Assembly: GCF_000708205.1 (NCBI RefSeq)
Contig: NW_014575562.1
Coordinates: forward strand, 435,616 to 499,615
Direction: 5' to 3'
Length of the DNA stretch: 64,000 nt
Origin: Mixia osmundae IAM 14324
Taxonomy: Eukaryota > Basidiomycota > Mixiomycetes > Mixiales > Mixiaceae
Part shown: positions 45,766 to 56,403 of the stretch, piece by piece
How positions within the stretch are numbered: the stretch's first letter is position 1
How the letters are laid out: the number at the start of each line of letters is the position of its first letter
Notes under the pieces: generated by a model
The model's input: the letters and a program-made list of their open reading frames with translations, nothing else
What the model was told of the DNA's origin: nothing
Database searches by the model: none
Translations under genes and position numbers: made by a program

Positions 45766-47666
45766 TCAATTTGTAGAAGCTGGACTGACTGATTCGTCGC
45801 AGTAGAACAAGTACGGCTCCGGATCGTCGTAGAGGTCCAATCTGAATGAGTTGACAATCGCTATGTCTTCTGGATCGAGCAAAATCCGTCTGAAGTTGGA
45901 AGCCGACAAAGGTATAGTCTCGAGCGCTTTGCTCGTTGGCGCGTCGTCTTTGAACAAGAGTAAGGCTGCTGGCTTGAGCTCGAACCATCTTCGCTTCCAT
46001 AGCTGTACTTTGCGTCAGTCTCGCAACGAAAGGCGGGCGATGGGGACGCACCGTTGCGTTTCGCGGCTGAGCCGTCACATAGCCGGACAAGATCGTTGAT
46101 GCTGGTTCCCTCAGCTCTCGGGCTCGCTTGACGACTTGTTCGATGGCTGATTGCTTCGCCAGGCGTTTCTGCTCTTGCCGTGCTTGCGCCATCCTGCTCG
46201 CCTCTGCTTCACGTTCCTCGCGTTCGCGGTTCGAGTCTGCTCTGAGGTTCTCTTCTCGTTCTTGAGCGACCCGCGCTTCTTCCATCTGTCGATCTAGTTC
46301 TGCTTGCCTTAACCTCCTTGCTTCCTCGCGATGTAAGCGTTCGGACGCTCTCCGCCTGAGCATTTCATCTTGCTGCAACCTCAGCTGTTCTGCCTCGTCG
46401 AGCCTTTGCCGTTCCGTGGCCTCTGCGTCCCATCTGGCTCTCGCAAGGCCCTCCGCTTCTGCTCGTTCCGCTTCTCGTGCTCTCTGGTCTTCGAGCGATA
46501 TGCTCTCTAGACCATTGCCCAGACCTAATCCAACGACGCCAATTGCTGCAGGCATACTGTCGTTGAGCTTCCGCTGACTGGGACTACGTGGCTGCTGGGG
46601 ATACTGTTTGCCTGGACCGTCACGGCGAAGTGAAGACTTTCTGATCATCGCGGTTCGATCCAGCTGATCGTTGCCGAAACCATTCAGTACTGGCGAGGAA
46701 TAGATCTGCCGAGGTGAAGCACTCGTGCGCCGAGGTAACGAGAAGTCCCGTCCGGTTGGAGATGCAGACATCTGAGGCGTACGTGGAACAGCGCTGCCTG
46801 TACCAGGCGAATCAGATGGTTGCGGCGAGGTTGTTTTTGAGGCCACAGATTGAGCAGAGGCATAGCCGAGTGCGGGACTCAGAGGCGACTGCTCTAGGCT
46901 TGTCCGCTGCGAGCTATCGTTGCTTCTGGGTAGCGCCGGAAGTTGTGAGGTAGATGCAGGCGAGGCTGAAGAGACGGACACGATCGGTGTCGTAGCTTGA
47001 GCCGGCATGGGCGCTACGAAATGAGGCGACGCGCGTCCCTCACCATTTGCAAGGCGCGGCGAAGGTTCACGTTCGCTCGTAAATCGCGGAGATCCGTTGA
47101 GCGGCATTGATGGGGTCGTGCTGCCGTCAAGTCGTAACTTTGAGCGAGCGATTTGATCAAAGTTTGACAAATCATGCACAGTCATGACTGCTTGATGCGC
47201 TCTGAAAGTTGTTGCTATTGCTCGCGAGTGCACCAGCGCCCTTGCCCGCTTGACACCACTGCTTTACTCGTCGGCTTAAAGCCTCTGCAGGCAGCATGAC
47301 GCACCTGATGTCGTCTGGTAAGTATGTGAACAGGATGAGCTTGTTCTCGAGCCTGAGGAGGCCAAAGTGCACTTCTTGAGCTCGTGTCGATTCCTGCCAT
47401 CGCATCAGCTCTACCTCAAGAGCCTCACGGGAGAGCGTACGAGCTCTCTGACGAGTTCCGACGTCGGTGCCGCGCCCGAAGCGTATAATTCGAGCTTGTC
47501 TCTTGAGTCGCGATAGCCAAGCACGAACCTATCATCGACGTTTCGACGATCAGTATCGCAACACGCCTTTGCAGAGCTGAGCAGCACACCAGTCTGTACT
47601 CGAGGCAGCATGCTGTATAGCTTCGTAGGCGGCTGCAATGCGACTGTCTGACATGTCACACGCCAT
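45766..47666 (-). CDS. ADF-H / coiled-coil / PH domain protein
   Basis: Likely actin- and membrane-associated scaffold. Exons on the minus strand are 47666-47590, 47528-47429, 47393-47234, 47187-46052 and 46002-45766 (569 residues). The N terminus is an ADF-homology (cofilin-like) domain: MSDSRIAAAYEAI, TDWFVLGYRD, LELYASG, FGLLRLENKLILFTYLPDD. A Ser/Pro-rich middle (residues 120-290) follows. Next is a long Arg/Glu coiled coil (about 300-420, with repeats such as REEREAEASRMAQARQEQKR), then a C-terminal PH domain (SGYVTAQPRNAT, LWKRRWFELKPAALLLFKDD, DPEDIAIVNSFRLDL). The four introns are 35-61 nt and GT-AG. The frame alone suggests two genes; the third intron joins them. Function is inferred from the domains. 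Confidence 0.78.
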
Positions 47667-48853
47667 TGTCGCCTTTGTGCGAACTCGGGGAGGTATGAAT
47701 GCTTCTGTCAGCTTGTTAGGGCCTGCCTGAAGCTCGCCAATGATAGCCTCAGTTGCATGCTTTCACACAATGATCGATCGAACAACGCTGAAGCTGACCA
47801 TGATGAAGCGCTCGCTTCTGCTGTTGATCATGAATGGCACGCGACGCGTCAAATGTTGTTGTCAGCCATTTCTTGATCATCTTTGCACTCGTCGCGTCCC
47901 AGAATTCATATAAAGACGAGCTGCACTTTCGTCCTCACTCCGCGCAAACAAGACTTGGCAACAAAACGTGACAAGACTCTCAGTACTAGTCATAGTTGCG
48001 TCACTGCATAGCATTAGCACAGTCTCTCCCTGGGGGCCTGCAGGATCTTGTCATGGTGCGTATGCGATGGTTGAAATCGGGCAGCGGAGTGCGCGGGCGT
48101 TGCGTCATTCGTCTGCCTCCTCTCGCTCGATGTCTTCCACCCAGCTGTACTTCTTACTTTTCCTGTAATCATATGCTCCGTCTAAATAACTGGCAAACAT
48201 CGCTCTCGATGTTCTCGGAGCGCGAAGCTGGCTTGCCAGGCTTGCAGGTCTATGGCATGTTGCTTTCGTTCATTGTGCAAGGAGAAAGGTTCGGTACTGC
48301 CTTGGAGTCCACCCTTCTGTCGCCGTTGTCTCCTGCCTCGCAAGTCGGACTATGAGCATAGTCGCAAAGCAGACCCGAGCGGCGCGAGTATCAGGTCGAG
48401 AGGAAGCATGAGACCATGAGATTGAGCCAGCCTAGGAAACACCGCCATCGCAGTTGATGCCGTTCACCATGACGATGAGACGCCATTGGCTTCGAGCCCG
48501 CCGACATCGTCGCAGCATCTGCGCTGACAAGCATGAGGGCCAGCCGGGCCCCTAGCGCTGACTTCTTGCGACACGTCACGAATGGAGACAGCCCGAACAG
48601 ATTTCGATCACTTGCGACCAGCAGGCCGGTATCGAGGCGACGGCCACTAGGAGGAGTGGAGCCGCGGCAAGCAGACGAGCATCGCTTGGCGGCCTCTGCC
48701 ACACCTCTCAGGAGCCCAATACGGATCTAAGATCTCGCCCATCCAGCGCAAAGACAAGATACCCACGCCGGCCACAATCACTGACAAGGCTGCATAGCGC
48801 TTCCCCTATACGAGCTTTACATCGCCGCACTTGCTGCCCGACGGCTTCCGAGC
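47667..48853. other. 1.2-kb intergenic region before VTC4
   Basis: No convincing gene. A TATA-like box (CATATAAAG near 47908-47915) precedes short frames, the longest with an ATG at 48053 running to 48355 (100 codons) but with no recognisable domain. On the minus strand, frames between about 48780 and 48390 include one hydrophobic segment (LSVIVAGVGILSL) that I could not build into a gene. Part of the region must hold the promoters of VTC4 and of the ADF-H/PH gene. Confidence 0.35.
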
Positions 48854-51590
48854 ATGAAGTTCGGTAGCACAATCAAGAACTCGCTTTACTCCGAGTGGCT
48901 GCAGCATTATATTGACTACTCTGGCCTGAAGAAATTCGTCAAGAACAGGCAGAAAGCGCACCCATGGGATGACTCTGATGAGGCGGATTTCATCAAAGCC
49001 CTTCAATCTGAGCTCACCAAGGTCGCCAAATTCCAAGAGGCCAAAGTAGGTCATCTGTCCATCCGGTCGAATGCCGCACGTGCGCACCTCGCTCATCTCG
49101 CTCACTCAACAGGTCAGCGAATTGACCGAGCAGATCGGGCTGTACGAAGTGACTGTCAAGGAACTCATCGAGGCACATGCTCACAATCACTCTGCGCTTA
49201 CCGCAACCACGCGGTCGTCCACAACGAGCGACGAAGGCGCGAATCAAGGCGGACCAGACGGACCTGTTGGTTATGGCGACGTCGAGGCTGACCTGAGCGA
49301 TGACGAGGACGAAGAGGATGTTGAACTGGAGCAGCGCTTCAGTGAGCTCGAGGAGGATCTAGAAACACTTATCGCAGACGTGCATGATCTCGGTCAGCTC
49401 GAGCAATTGCTCTCCCGGACCGCGACTGATAGCATTCTGCAGGTCGGTTCACCCAGCTGAATTACACCGGCTTTGTAAAGATCGTCAAGAAGCACGATAA
49501 GCGCACAGGCTGGGAACTGAGGGGCGAGTTCATGCGGGAATACCTGTCAAAGCGGCCTTTTTATAAGGAAAATTGTATGTCCCGCGCAGGAATGCTGGCC
49601 TTGTACTGACCATGGCCACAGATGACGCCCTCATTGTCCAACTCTCGAAGCTCTACAATTTGGTCCGCACAAGAGGAAATCCGGTCATTGGCGACAGCTC
49701 AGCCGGCGGCAGTCAGTCTGCATTTGTCAGACAAACGACCAAGTACTGGGTCCATCCCGATAACTACGTCAACCTCAAGCTCGCCATATTGAAGCATCTG
49801 CCTGTATTAGGTCAGTACAGGCACCGCTGTCCCCTGATTGTCCTGATCCAATGATCCTAGTCTTTGATCCGGAAAAGCCTTTCGAGCAAAGCGACGCCGC
49901 GATCTCGTCCATCTACTTTGACAATGAAGATCTGGAGCTCTATCTTGGTCGATTGGAAAAGTCGGAAGGAGCAGAGGCCATCAGATTACGTTGGTATGGT
50001 CCGGCGTCGAACCGTCAGATATTCGTCGAACGAAAGACGCATCATGAAGATTGGACGGGCGAAAAGTCAGTCAAAGCTCGCTTTCCTATCAAGGAGGAGT
50101 TCGTCAACTCCTATCTCAATGGCTCCTATTCGATGGACGATACTTTCAATGAGCTCAGAAAGAAGGGGAAGAAGTCTGACAAAGAAGTCGACAGCATGAT
50201 CAAGCTTGCCCGAGAAGTGCAGATTGCCGTCAAGAACAAAAAGCTCGGTCCTGTCATGCGTACATTCTACAATCGAACAGCATTCCAGCTGCCCGGCGAC
50301 GCTCGCGTTCGAATCTCTTTCGATACGCAAATGTCGGGTGTGCGAGAGGACAATTGGGACGGCAGAGTAAGGTCAGGCGACAACTGGCGCAGGACAGATA
50401 TTGGCATCGATTGGCCATTTGAGCAATTACCAGAAGACGACAAGCATCTCTTCCCATATGGTGTGCTCGAAGTCAAGCTACAGACTCAGATGGGCCAAGA
50501 GCCGCCCGAATGGGTCCGTGAGCTGGTCTCAAGCCATCTCGTCGAGGCAGTGCCGAAATACTCAAAGTTCATCCATTGCTGCGCCACACTGATACCCAAT
50601 CGCGTCGACCTCGTGCCTTTTTGGCTGCCTCAGATGGATGTTGACATTCGCAAACCTTCGGATGACCACCACAAGGCTGCCATGATCGAACGCCCATCTC
50701 ATCCCGGCTCATCGGCCTCTGCGTCGGCGCAGAACTCGGATGGTCGCAAGTCGCCAGAGACTAAGCCGCCGAGCTACACCGAGCCGGTCTCCGAGGACGA
50801 AGACGATGAGGATGGCGATCCGATGCGACAGGTCGCTAACAATGAGCACGATGCGACTGGCTTGCCACCGGATGCTCACGCTGCTGCTGCCGAAGCAAAG
50901 GCAGCTCGCGAGAAGAGCCAGAAGGGAGGTGCAACGGGCAACAGCCTTGCGCCTCCTCCTCAACGCACCCGAAGCAGCACCGAAAACAACTCATCCTTTG
51001 CCAAACTCACGCCTCAAAATTTGCAACGTGTTCTTGCGACGAAATATGGACAGGAAGAAAGTACGCCAGCGGATACTGATGATCCTGTAGCCGAGCCCAA
51101 TCTCCGTCGAGTCGAATACGTGAGCTCTTTCCGGGATATGACCGGCAAACGCATTGCCGTGCCTGTGCGTATCGAGCCCAAAGTCCAATTCGCTCTCGAG
51201 CGCACATTCCTTTCTTGGCTCGAGTTTGCAGTTCTGCTCAGTGCTATCGGTGTTGGCTTGCTGTCCTTTGCGCATCCGGATGACTCGACAGCACTGATCG
51301 GCGGCATCGTCTTCACTGCTATCGCGCTCATTGCCATCGCATACGCCGGCGTCATTTTCCTCGTCCGCGCTTTCCGCATCAGGTTCGTTCATGCTCTTCA
51401 TCGAGACAGACAGTGCTGACTGAGCGTCTGCAGGAGGAGGGCAGCAGTCTCGTATCACGACTATGTCGGGCCGACGGCACTCTGCATTGCGCTCTTCGCT
51501 GGCGTCGTCCTCAATTTCGCCCTGCGTATTCACGCCGATGAAGACGACAAGCCCGTTCACCCCAATCTCAACTTTACCCAGCATTATTAG
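48854..51590 (+). CDS. VTC4: Vacuolar polyphosphate polymerase VTC4
   Basis: Catalytic subunit of the vacuolar transporter chaperone complex, which makes polyphosphate from ATP and moves it into the vacuole. Exons are 48854-49045, 49113-49392, 49443-49574, 49622-49810, 49861-51382 and 51434-51590 (823 residues). The SPX domain begins [19 protein letters not shown] and senses inositol pyrophosphates. The tunnel-shaped polymerase domain has [22 protein letters not shown] and the basic [21 protein letters not shown] disordered Ser/Glu-rich linker (about residues 530-680) and three C-terminal membrane spans ([38 protein letters not shown]) follow. The catalytic signature favours VTC4 over the accessory VTC2/3. 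It is longer than yeast Vtc4 (721 residues), mainly in the linker. Confidence 0.93.
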
Positions 51591-51695
51591 ATGCACGATT
51601 GAGGCGCTAGAAGACGTTGTACTCGCATTCGCACAAGAGAAGGTCATTGCACGCGCAGACTTGCACATCGCTGCATTCTCGCTTGAACAGTGCGA

Positions 51696-54084
51696 CTAGG
51701 TTCCTAGCTCTCCAGGCTGTAAGACTGGCAAGAGTGCGCCTGATACCTCTTTGAGTTTCTTGTGCGATCTTGGCATGGCTGTCGTCGCTTCCGAGAAGAG
51801 TACGTCAATCTCATCTTGAGGAGCTTCCTTTCTCTTCAAGGCGCCCGCAGCGCCGTTGGTGCCCGAAGCTGGCGTCCAACCGGGCACCTTCTGAATCATC
51901 TTGTTGCGCCACTCTGATGGCCTTCGCTGGTAAAGCGGCACTTCAACTTTTCTGACAAAGTAATGACCGAAGTGCGAGGATTGCAAAGTCTGATGATGCG
52001 GAATGAGCGAGATGGCTATCTTCTCCTTTAGGTAGACATCTGCAGATGCCCAGCATTGATCGGCCACTCGACTGCCTATGCGATCGTCTGCGAGGGCTTG
52101 GTACTGTCCTAGGAGACGCTTGAGGAATTCGCGTCGACTTTTCGGCAAGACTGCAGGGGAAGTGAGAAGCACGTCGAGTACACGTGAGGATATCGGGTCC
52201 ATTGCAAAGCGGATCAACTGAGGCATGGCAACTGTCATGAGAGCGCTGATAACAGGCTCGTGATCGGCAGGCTTGAGCTGTAGCCATGACTGCAGCAATA
52301 GAGCACCCTGTACTGTCGCCTCGAGCTTGACATTGGGATCTTGATAAGCTGGATGGCGACGGTAGATCTATTGTTTGAAGTCAGCTAGTGCGTAGAGCGA
52401 TGAACGCTTGACCTCACCCGAAGTGGACTGAGCGATAAGCAGCAGGGTAGCAGGTATGTTGTTGATTCCGCATCAATCTCGAGTCCGGCAAGCAGAGTCT
52501 GTTATCCTCATCAGCACGGATCCGGGAAAGACGTTCTGGGTGCACACTTTGACAAGCAGGCTCGCATCGCAAGTCAAGCGAATCGCACGATCAATCAAGG
52601 CCTTCAGTGTGCCTGTCCTGCTGTTCTCAATCATCTTCTTGACGCCATCGATAGCCGAGTCGGCGCTTTCGCTGAGAGCAGTGACGGCTTCGAGCCATTG
52701 CTGCTCATTGACGCGATTGACAGCCTTGGCGGTGACAAAGTTGGCCACGGGATGATGTGCTAGCTTTACGAAGCGGTCCGAAAAGATGCTACTCCACATG
52801 GCATCGAATACGGGAGCCGGCACGACGAAGAGGAGCGTCTCTAGCAAGGGCGAGGCAGGCTGCGATCGCAAAAGGGTCTCTAGAAAGTCATCCCCGCTCA
52901 GACGTTTTTCGTCGGTTTCCGAGATGGCATCATTGAGCAAGCGATCTGCCCATGAAGCCCTTTCGCCCGTCTTGCCTCGTGCATGTTCGACTTCGAGCAA
53001 GATCTGGAAAGCGATGCAAGCGAGATCATTGACGGCCAGCTCCCTCACTTTGGCGGACGCGTTCGTTGGTGTGCGGACCAAGGACTCGAATCGGTCGAGC
53101 AGAGCGTCCAGAGCAGCTTCGAGTTCAGGCGAGCTTCGTCTGATACCTTTGCCTTTGCTATCCTGAGCATCGTCGGCGGAATCGACAAACGCTCTGTGAG
53201 GAGCCTTGTTGCTCAGCCATCTCTCAGACTTCTTAGACCTCATCTTGCGACCGTGCTGTCCATACGAGCCTGGCGTGCGCTCTTGCGGAGCAGAGGAGGA
53301 GGTGATGCCTGACAGAAGTAGGAGAGCTGATCGAACGAGATGAGTGCCGTGAGTATCAAAGAGCAAGTCTGGCAAGTTCTGCGCAATCTCCTGACAGGCT
53401 GTGATGAGCATGCTTGTCATCGTTGGCAGTTCTTCTGCGGATTCGTCTGCGGCGCTCGAGCTCGAAGGCCTCTGAGCGATTCTACCGGAGAGCTCGCGTT
53501 GGATGACTTGGTCGCCGAGAGAGAAGAGCGTCTGCAGAACATGTGAAGCAAAACGATCCTTGGCCAATGCGGCATATCTGCAAGGCCATGAGCTGCATCT
53601 GAGGAGATGCTTGCGAGTGGACGTACTGTCCAATGAACCTGTCTGCAAGCACGCGTCGTGACCAGTCTTGCATGCTGTACAGGAGTCGCTCGAGTATGAT
53701 GGAGCACTCTGGATCGGTAGCGAGTTGGATCTCCTTTCCGTTGAGATTGTCGAGCGAGGAAGCGAGCAGTAGCTTTCGTTCGTCCAGCTCATCCTCGTCG
53801 CCCTCTTGCGCGTCACGACGATATCCGCTCGATTGCAGATCTTCCAACTCGACAATCGTTTCTTCAATCTGCTTGAAGTAGGCTCTCGTGTCATGATCGA
53901 GCTCTGGCCAGCCGCTCGCTGTGGGCGCAGCAGCAGGGGCAGGTCTGATATTCAGAAATCCAGGCGTAAAGACGTCGAGAGGTGCAGGTTCGACTTGCTG
54001 GGCTGCATCGTCTGCTGCTGTAGAGATCTGCTTCTGCTTCTTTGCGCCCCTGTTGCCTCGCTTCCTGTTGTTCTCTCGAGGCAT
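51696..54084 (-). CDS. NOP9: Nucleolar pumilio-repeat protein NOP9
   Basis: RNA-binding protein needed for 40S ribosome biogenesis; it binds ITS1 near the 18S 3' end. Exons on the minus strand are 54084-53627, 53577-52533, 52498-52418 and 52367-51696 (751 residues). It begins MPRENNRKRGNRGAKKQK, the typical basic start. PUM-like helical repeats include RVLADRFIGQYAALAKDRFASHVLQTL, DTHGTHLVRSALLLL, HPVANFVTAKAVNR, DPISSRVLDVLL and SSHFGHYFVRKVEVPLYQRR. The last block, followed by WRNKM, is conserved in NOP9. All introns are GT-AG. The gene ends 105 bp from the convergent VTC4 stop. Confidence 0.9.
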
Positions 54085-54125
54085 CGTCCGACGAGGCGAG
54101 CCGCCGACCAAGTCAAAAGAAAGAG

Positions 54126-54136
54126 AAAAAAAAAAA
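54126..54136. promoter_or_regulatory. Poly(dA:dT) tract in NOP9/RIP1 divergent promoter
   Basis: Eleven A in a row on the plus strand within the 132 bp between the NOP9 start (54084) and the RIP1 start (54217). Likely a nucleosome-excluding promoter element; inferred from sequence alone. Confidence 0.4.
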
Positions 54137-54216
54137 GTTTAGACAGAGCGCGCAGACAGGCAAATCACTGGCAAACTGCGCTCGTCCAATCAACATCGAC
54201 TCGATTGAAAGCGCAA

Positions 54217-55353
54217 ATGGCAGGTATGCAGACCACTCAGCAGTCGTGGGGGAGCTCCGTCCTGATGAACCGAGTCAGGCACGCCAGGCATCGCACGCAG
54301 CTGGCAGAACTTTGCGACGATACAGCGTAAAGCCATCACGCTCGCTCCGACATCGACGGTCTCTCACAGAGGAACGCCTATCGCCCAACGCCTCAACTTG
54401 GCCGCTAGCCAGCCTCATGATGATCATGGTCACGGTGAAGGTGGAGTCGCCGGTCCACAGGGGAGGGGAGATCATGCGAGCGTGCCGAGATGGGCATCGA
54501 CGGCCCAGCTCGCGGCAGGTGGCCTCATCAGATCAAAGACCGCCCTCTTCGGTATGTTTGCGAGATGATGAGCTGACATCGAGCTGATCGATGAGGATGC
54601 AGCGGCACCGACGGGCGAGCTGCAGTTCAGGCACATGTCTCGCTCCAGCAAGGCATCCGCCACGGCAACAGAGGCTCCTCCCCAGAAAGGTCTCAGAACG
54701 AGCCACCCGGGTACACCGCTCGGAACGGCCATGAACGCCCAATCGACTGCATCCGTTCCCGACTTCTCGCACTATACAAAAGGCAATACCGAGGCCAGCG
54801 GTCGCGCGTTTTCCTATTTCATGGTCGGGACTTTCGGTCTCCTCACAGCAGCAGGCGCCAAGTCACTCGTGTCTGACTTTCTGGCCAACATGGCAGCTTC
54901 TGCCGATGTCCTCGCTCTGGCAAAGGTGGAAATCGCCATGGGAGATATTCCGGAGGGCAAGAATGTTCTCATCAAGTGGCGTGGCAAGCCCGTCTTCATC
55001 CGCCATAGAACGCCTGCGGAGATCGAAGAGGCCAATGCCGTCGATGTCAAATCGCTCAGAGATCCTCAGAAGGACAGCGACCGCACGCAGAAGCCAGAAT
55101 GGCTGGTCATGATCGGCGTTTGCACTCATCTCGGTTGTGTTCCCATCGGTGAAGCGTACGTCTGCCTCTACTGCACACAGACTACCTCATCCTGATTGTC
55201 ACATCCTACAGGGGTGACTTTGGAGGCTGGTACTGCCCCTGCCACGGGTCTCACTACGACATCTCTGGTCGTGTCAGACGAGGACCTGCGCCGCTCAATT
55301 TGGAAGTGCCAGAGTACAGCTTTGGCGATGATGACATGCTTGTTATCGGTTAG
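54217..55353 (+). CDS. RIP1: Rieske iron-sulfur subunit of cytochrome bc1 (RIP1)
   Basis: Carries the 2Fe-2S cluster of mitochondrial complex III. Exons are 54217-54258, 54308-54551, 54603-55155 and 55212-55353 (326 residues). The mature part is typical: [11 protein letters not shown], membrane helix [24 protein letters not shown], hinge region [12 protein letters not shown], cluster ligands in CTHLGC and CPCHGSH, and the end [19 protein letters not shown]...MLVIG. The predicted presequence is about 140 residues, far longer than the usual 30-80, and includes a His/Gly-rich patch ([10 protein letters not shown]). The first intron has two possible donors (54259, or one after ATG 54273), and the internal ATG at 54635 is another possible start. 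The N terminus is therefore uncertain while the mature protein is not. Confidence 0.9.
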
Positions 55354-55548
55354 GAGTAGTTGTCTATGCAGCTCTCATCAAGCTCTATCAGACGTGACCC
55401 GGCCTCACTGACACTCTGAAGTGCGCCCGGCTCTGTCCCGACGCGTCGTTCTCGATCATTCCTTGACCTCCTCGCCACCTCCGCTTCTCATCAAGACATT
55501 GAGTCTCCCGCTCTGCTTGTGCGCCGGGTTGAGACCTGAGACGCACCC

Positions 55549-56296
55549 ATGGCGGTGCCGACCTATGCAAAGGCAAGCAAGCCTGTGCGGCCGCAGCACA
55601 TGACTAACAAAGATTGGTCAGCAGGCGCAAGACGAAAGGCCAGCAAGATTCAGCGATGACATCCTCACCACTGCACTCGAGCGGAACGATAGGCTAGAAG
55701 GCATCGTACAAGGTCTCGAGAGCGATTTGCTCGCGGTCCAGAGAGCGCACAGAGCCGAACTCGCTCGAGCCAAAGTGCTATCTGACCAATTGAACGACTC
55801 CAGACGGCAAGCCAATGGATGGCAAGCTCAGCTCGTCGACACGAGGGAAGCGATGGCCGATCTGAAGAATGCCGTCACATTGCGTCAGCACACGATTGAC
55901 GATCTCATGCACCATCTGTCGACCAATCCCGTCACAAACGAGAGCTTGCTACAACATTATCATGCTCAAGAGCAGATCATCCAATCCCTCAAGGGCGTAT
56001 TGAGCTGTCCACTCTGTTATGAGACTTTCGGAAGGCGTCAGGTCGTTACGTTGGCTTGCGGTCACACGCTTTGTCAGACTTGCTTGGAGCAATGGGTCGT
56101 TCGATCGAGCACGGTCGATCCAGATAGGATCGTGCCCGAGTGTCCAGAGTGTAGGAGGGAAGCGCCGAAGAGCGAAAGGGTGAAGGTTTATATGCTCGAA
56201 GAGGCAGTCAGAGTCATCGAAAGGCTGGAGAGATTCGAGTTCATGCCGCCAGGCTACACTCTGCCGCCGTCCAGTCTCCCGCCCTCACAAGCCTAG
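55549..56296 (+). CDS. RING-finger protein with N-terminal coiled coil
   Basis: Candidate E3 ubiquitin ligase of 236 residues. Exons are 55549-55584 and 55622-56296, joined by a 37-nt GT-AG intron with a GACTAAC branch site. Residues 20-130 form a coiled coil (ERNDRLEGIVQGLESDLLAVQRAHRAEL region). The C3HC4-type RING is at about 145-200: CPLCYETF, CGHTLCQTCLEQW, CPECRRE. A short tail ends in a Pro-rich stretch. The layout recalls small basidiomycete RING proteins, and I cannot name a specific orthologue. A GC-donor alternative four codons earlier is possible but not needed. Confidence 0.75.
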
Positions 56297-56403
56297 ACAT
56301 CACTCATCGCACGATTAGGTCTGTTTCATTGTCGTTGTACATGCATCGTCTCGCATTCCAGGGTCTATCAGATAGAAGTAGGCTCAAATCTGTCGACCCC
56401 CAA

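Noticed and set aside
45766-47666. Two separate genes split at 47185, where the first frame would end TGA overlapping an ATGA
   Set aside because: A 46-nt GT-AG intron joins the ADF-H frame to the coiled-coil/PH frame and makes the total length divisible by three, so one gene is simpler.
47969-48355. Short plus-strand frames after a TATA-like box, one with a signal-peptide-like hydrophobic start
   Set aside because: The hydrophobic frame lacks an ATG, and the ATG-led frame at 48053 has no domain or splice support, so I did not call a secreted protein gene.
55581-55621. GC-AG intron (GCAAGC donor) in the RING gene
   Set aside because: A normal GT donor at 55585 gives an in-frame join, so a GC border is not needed and this case was not counted.
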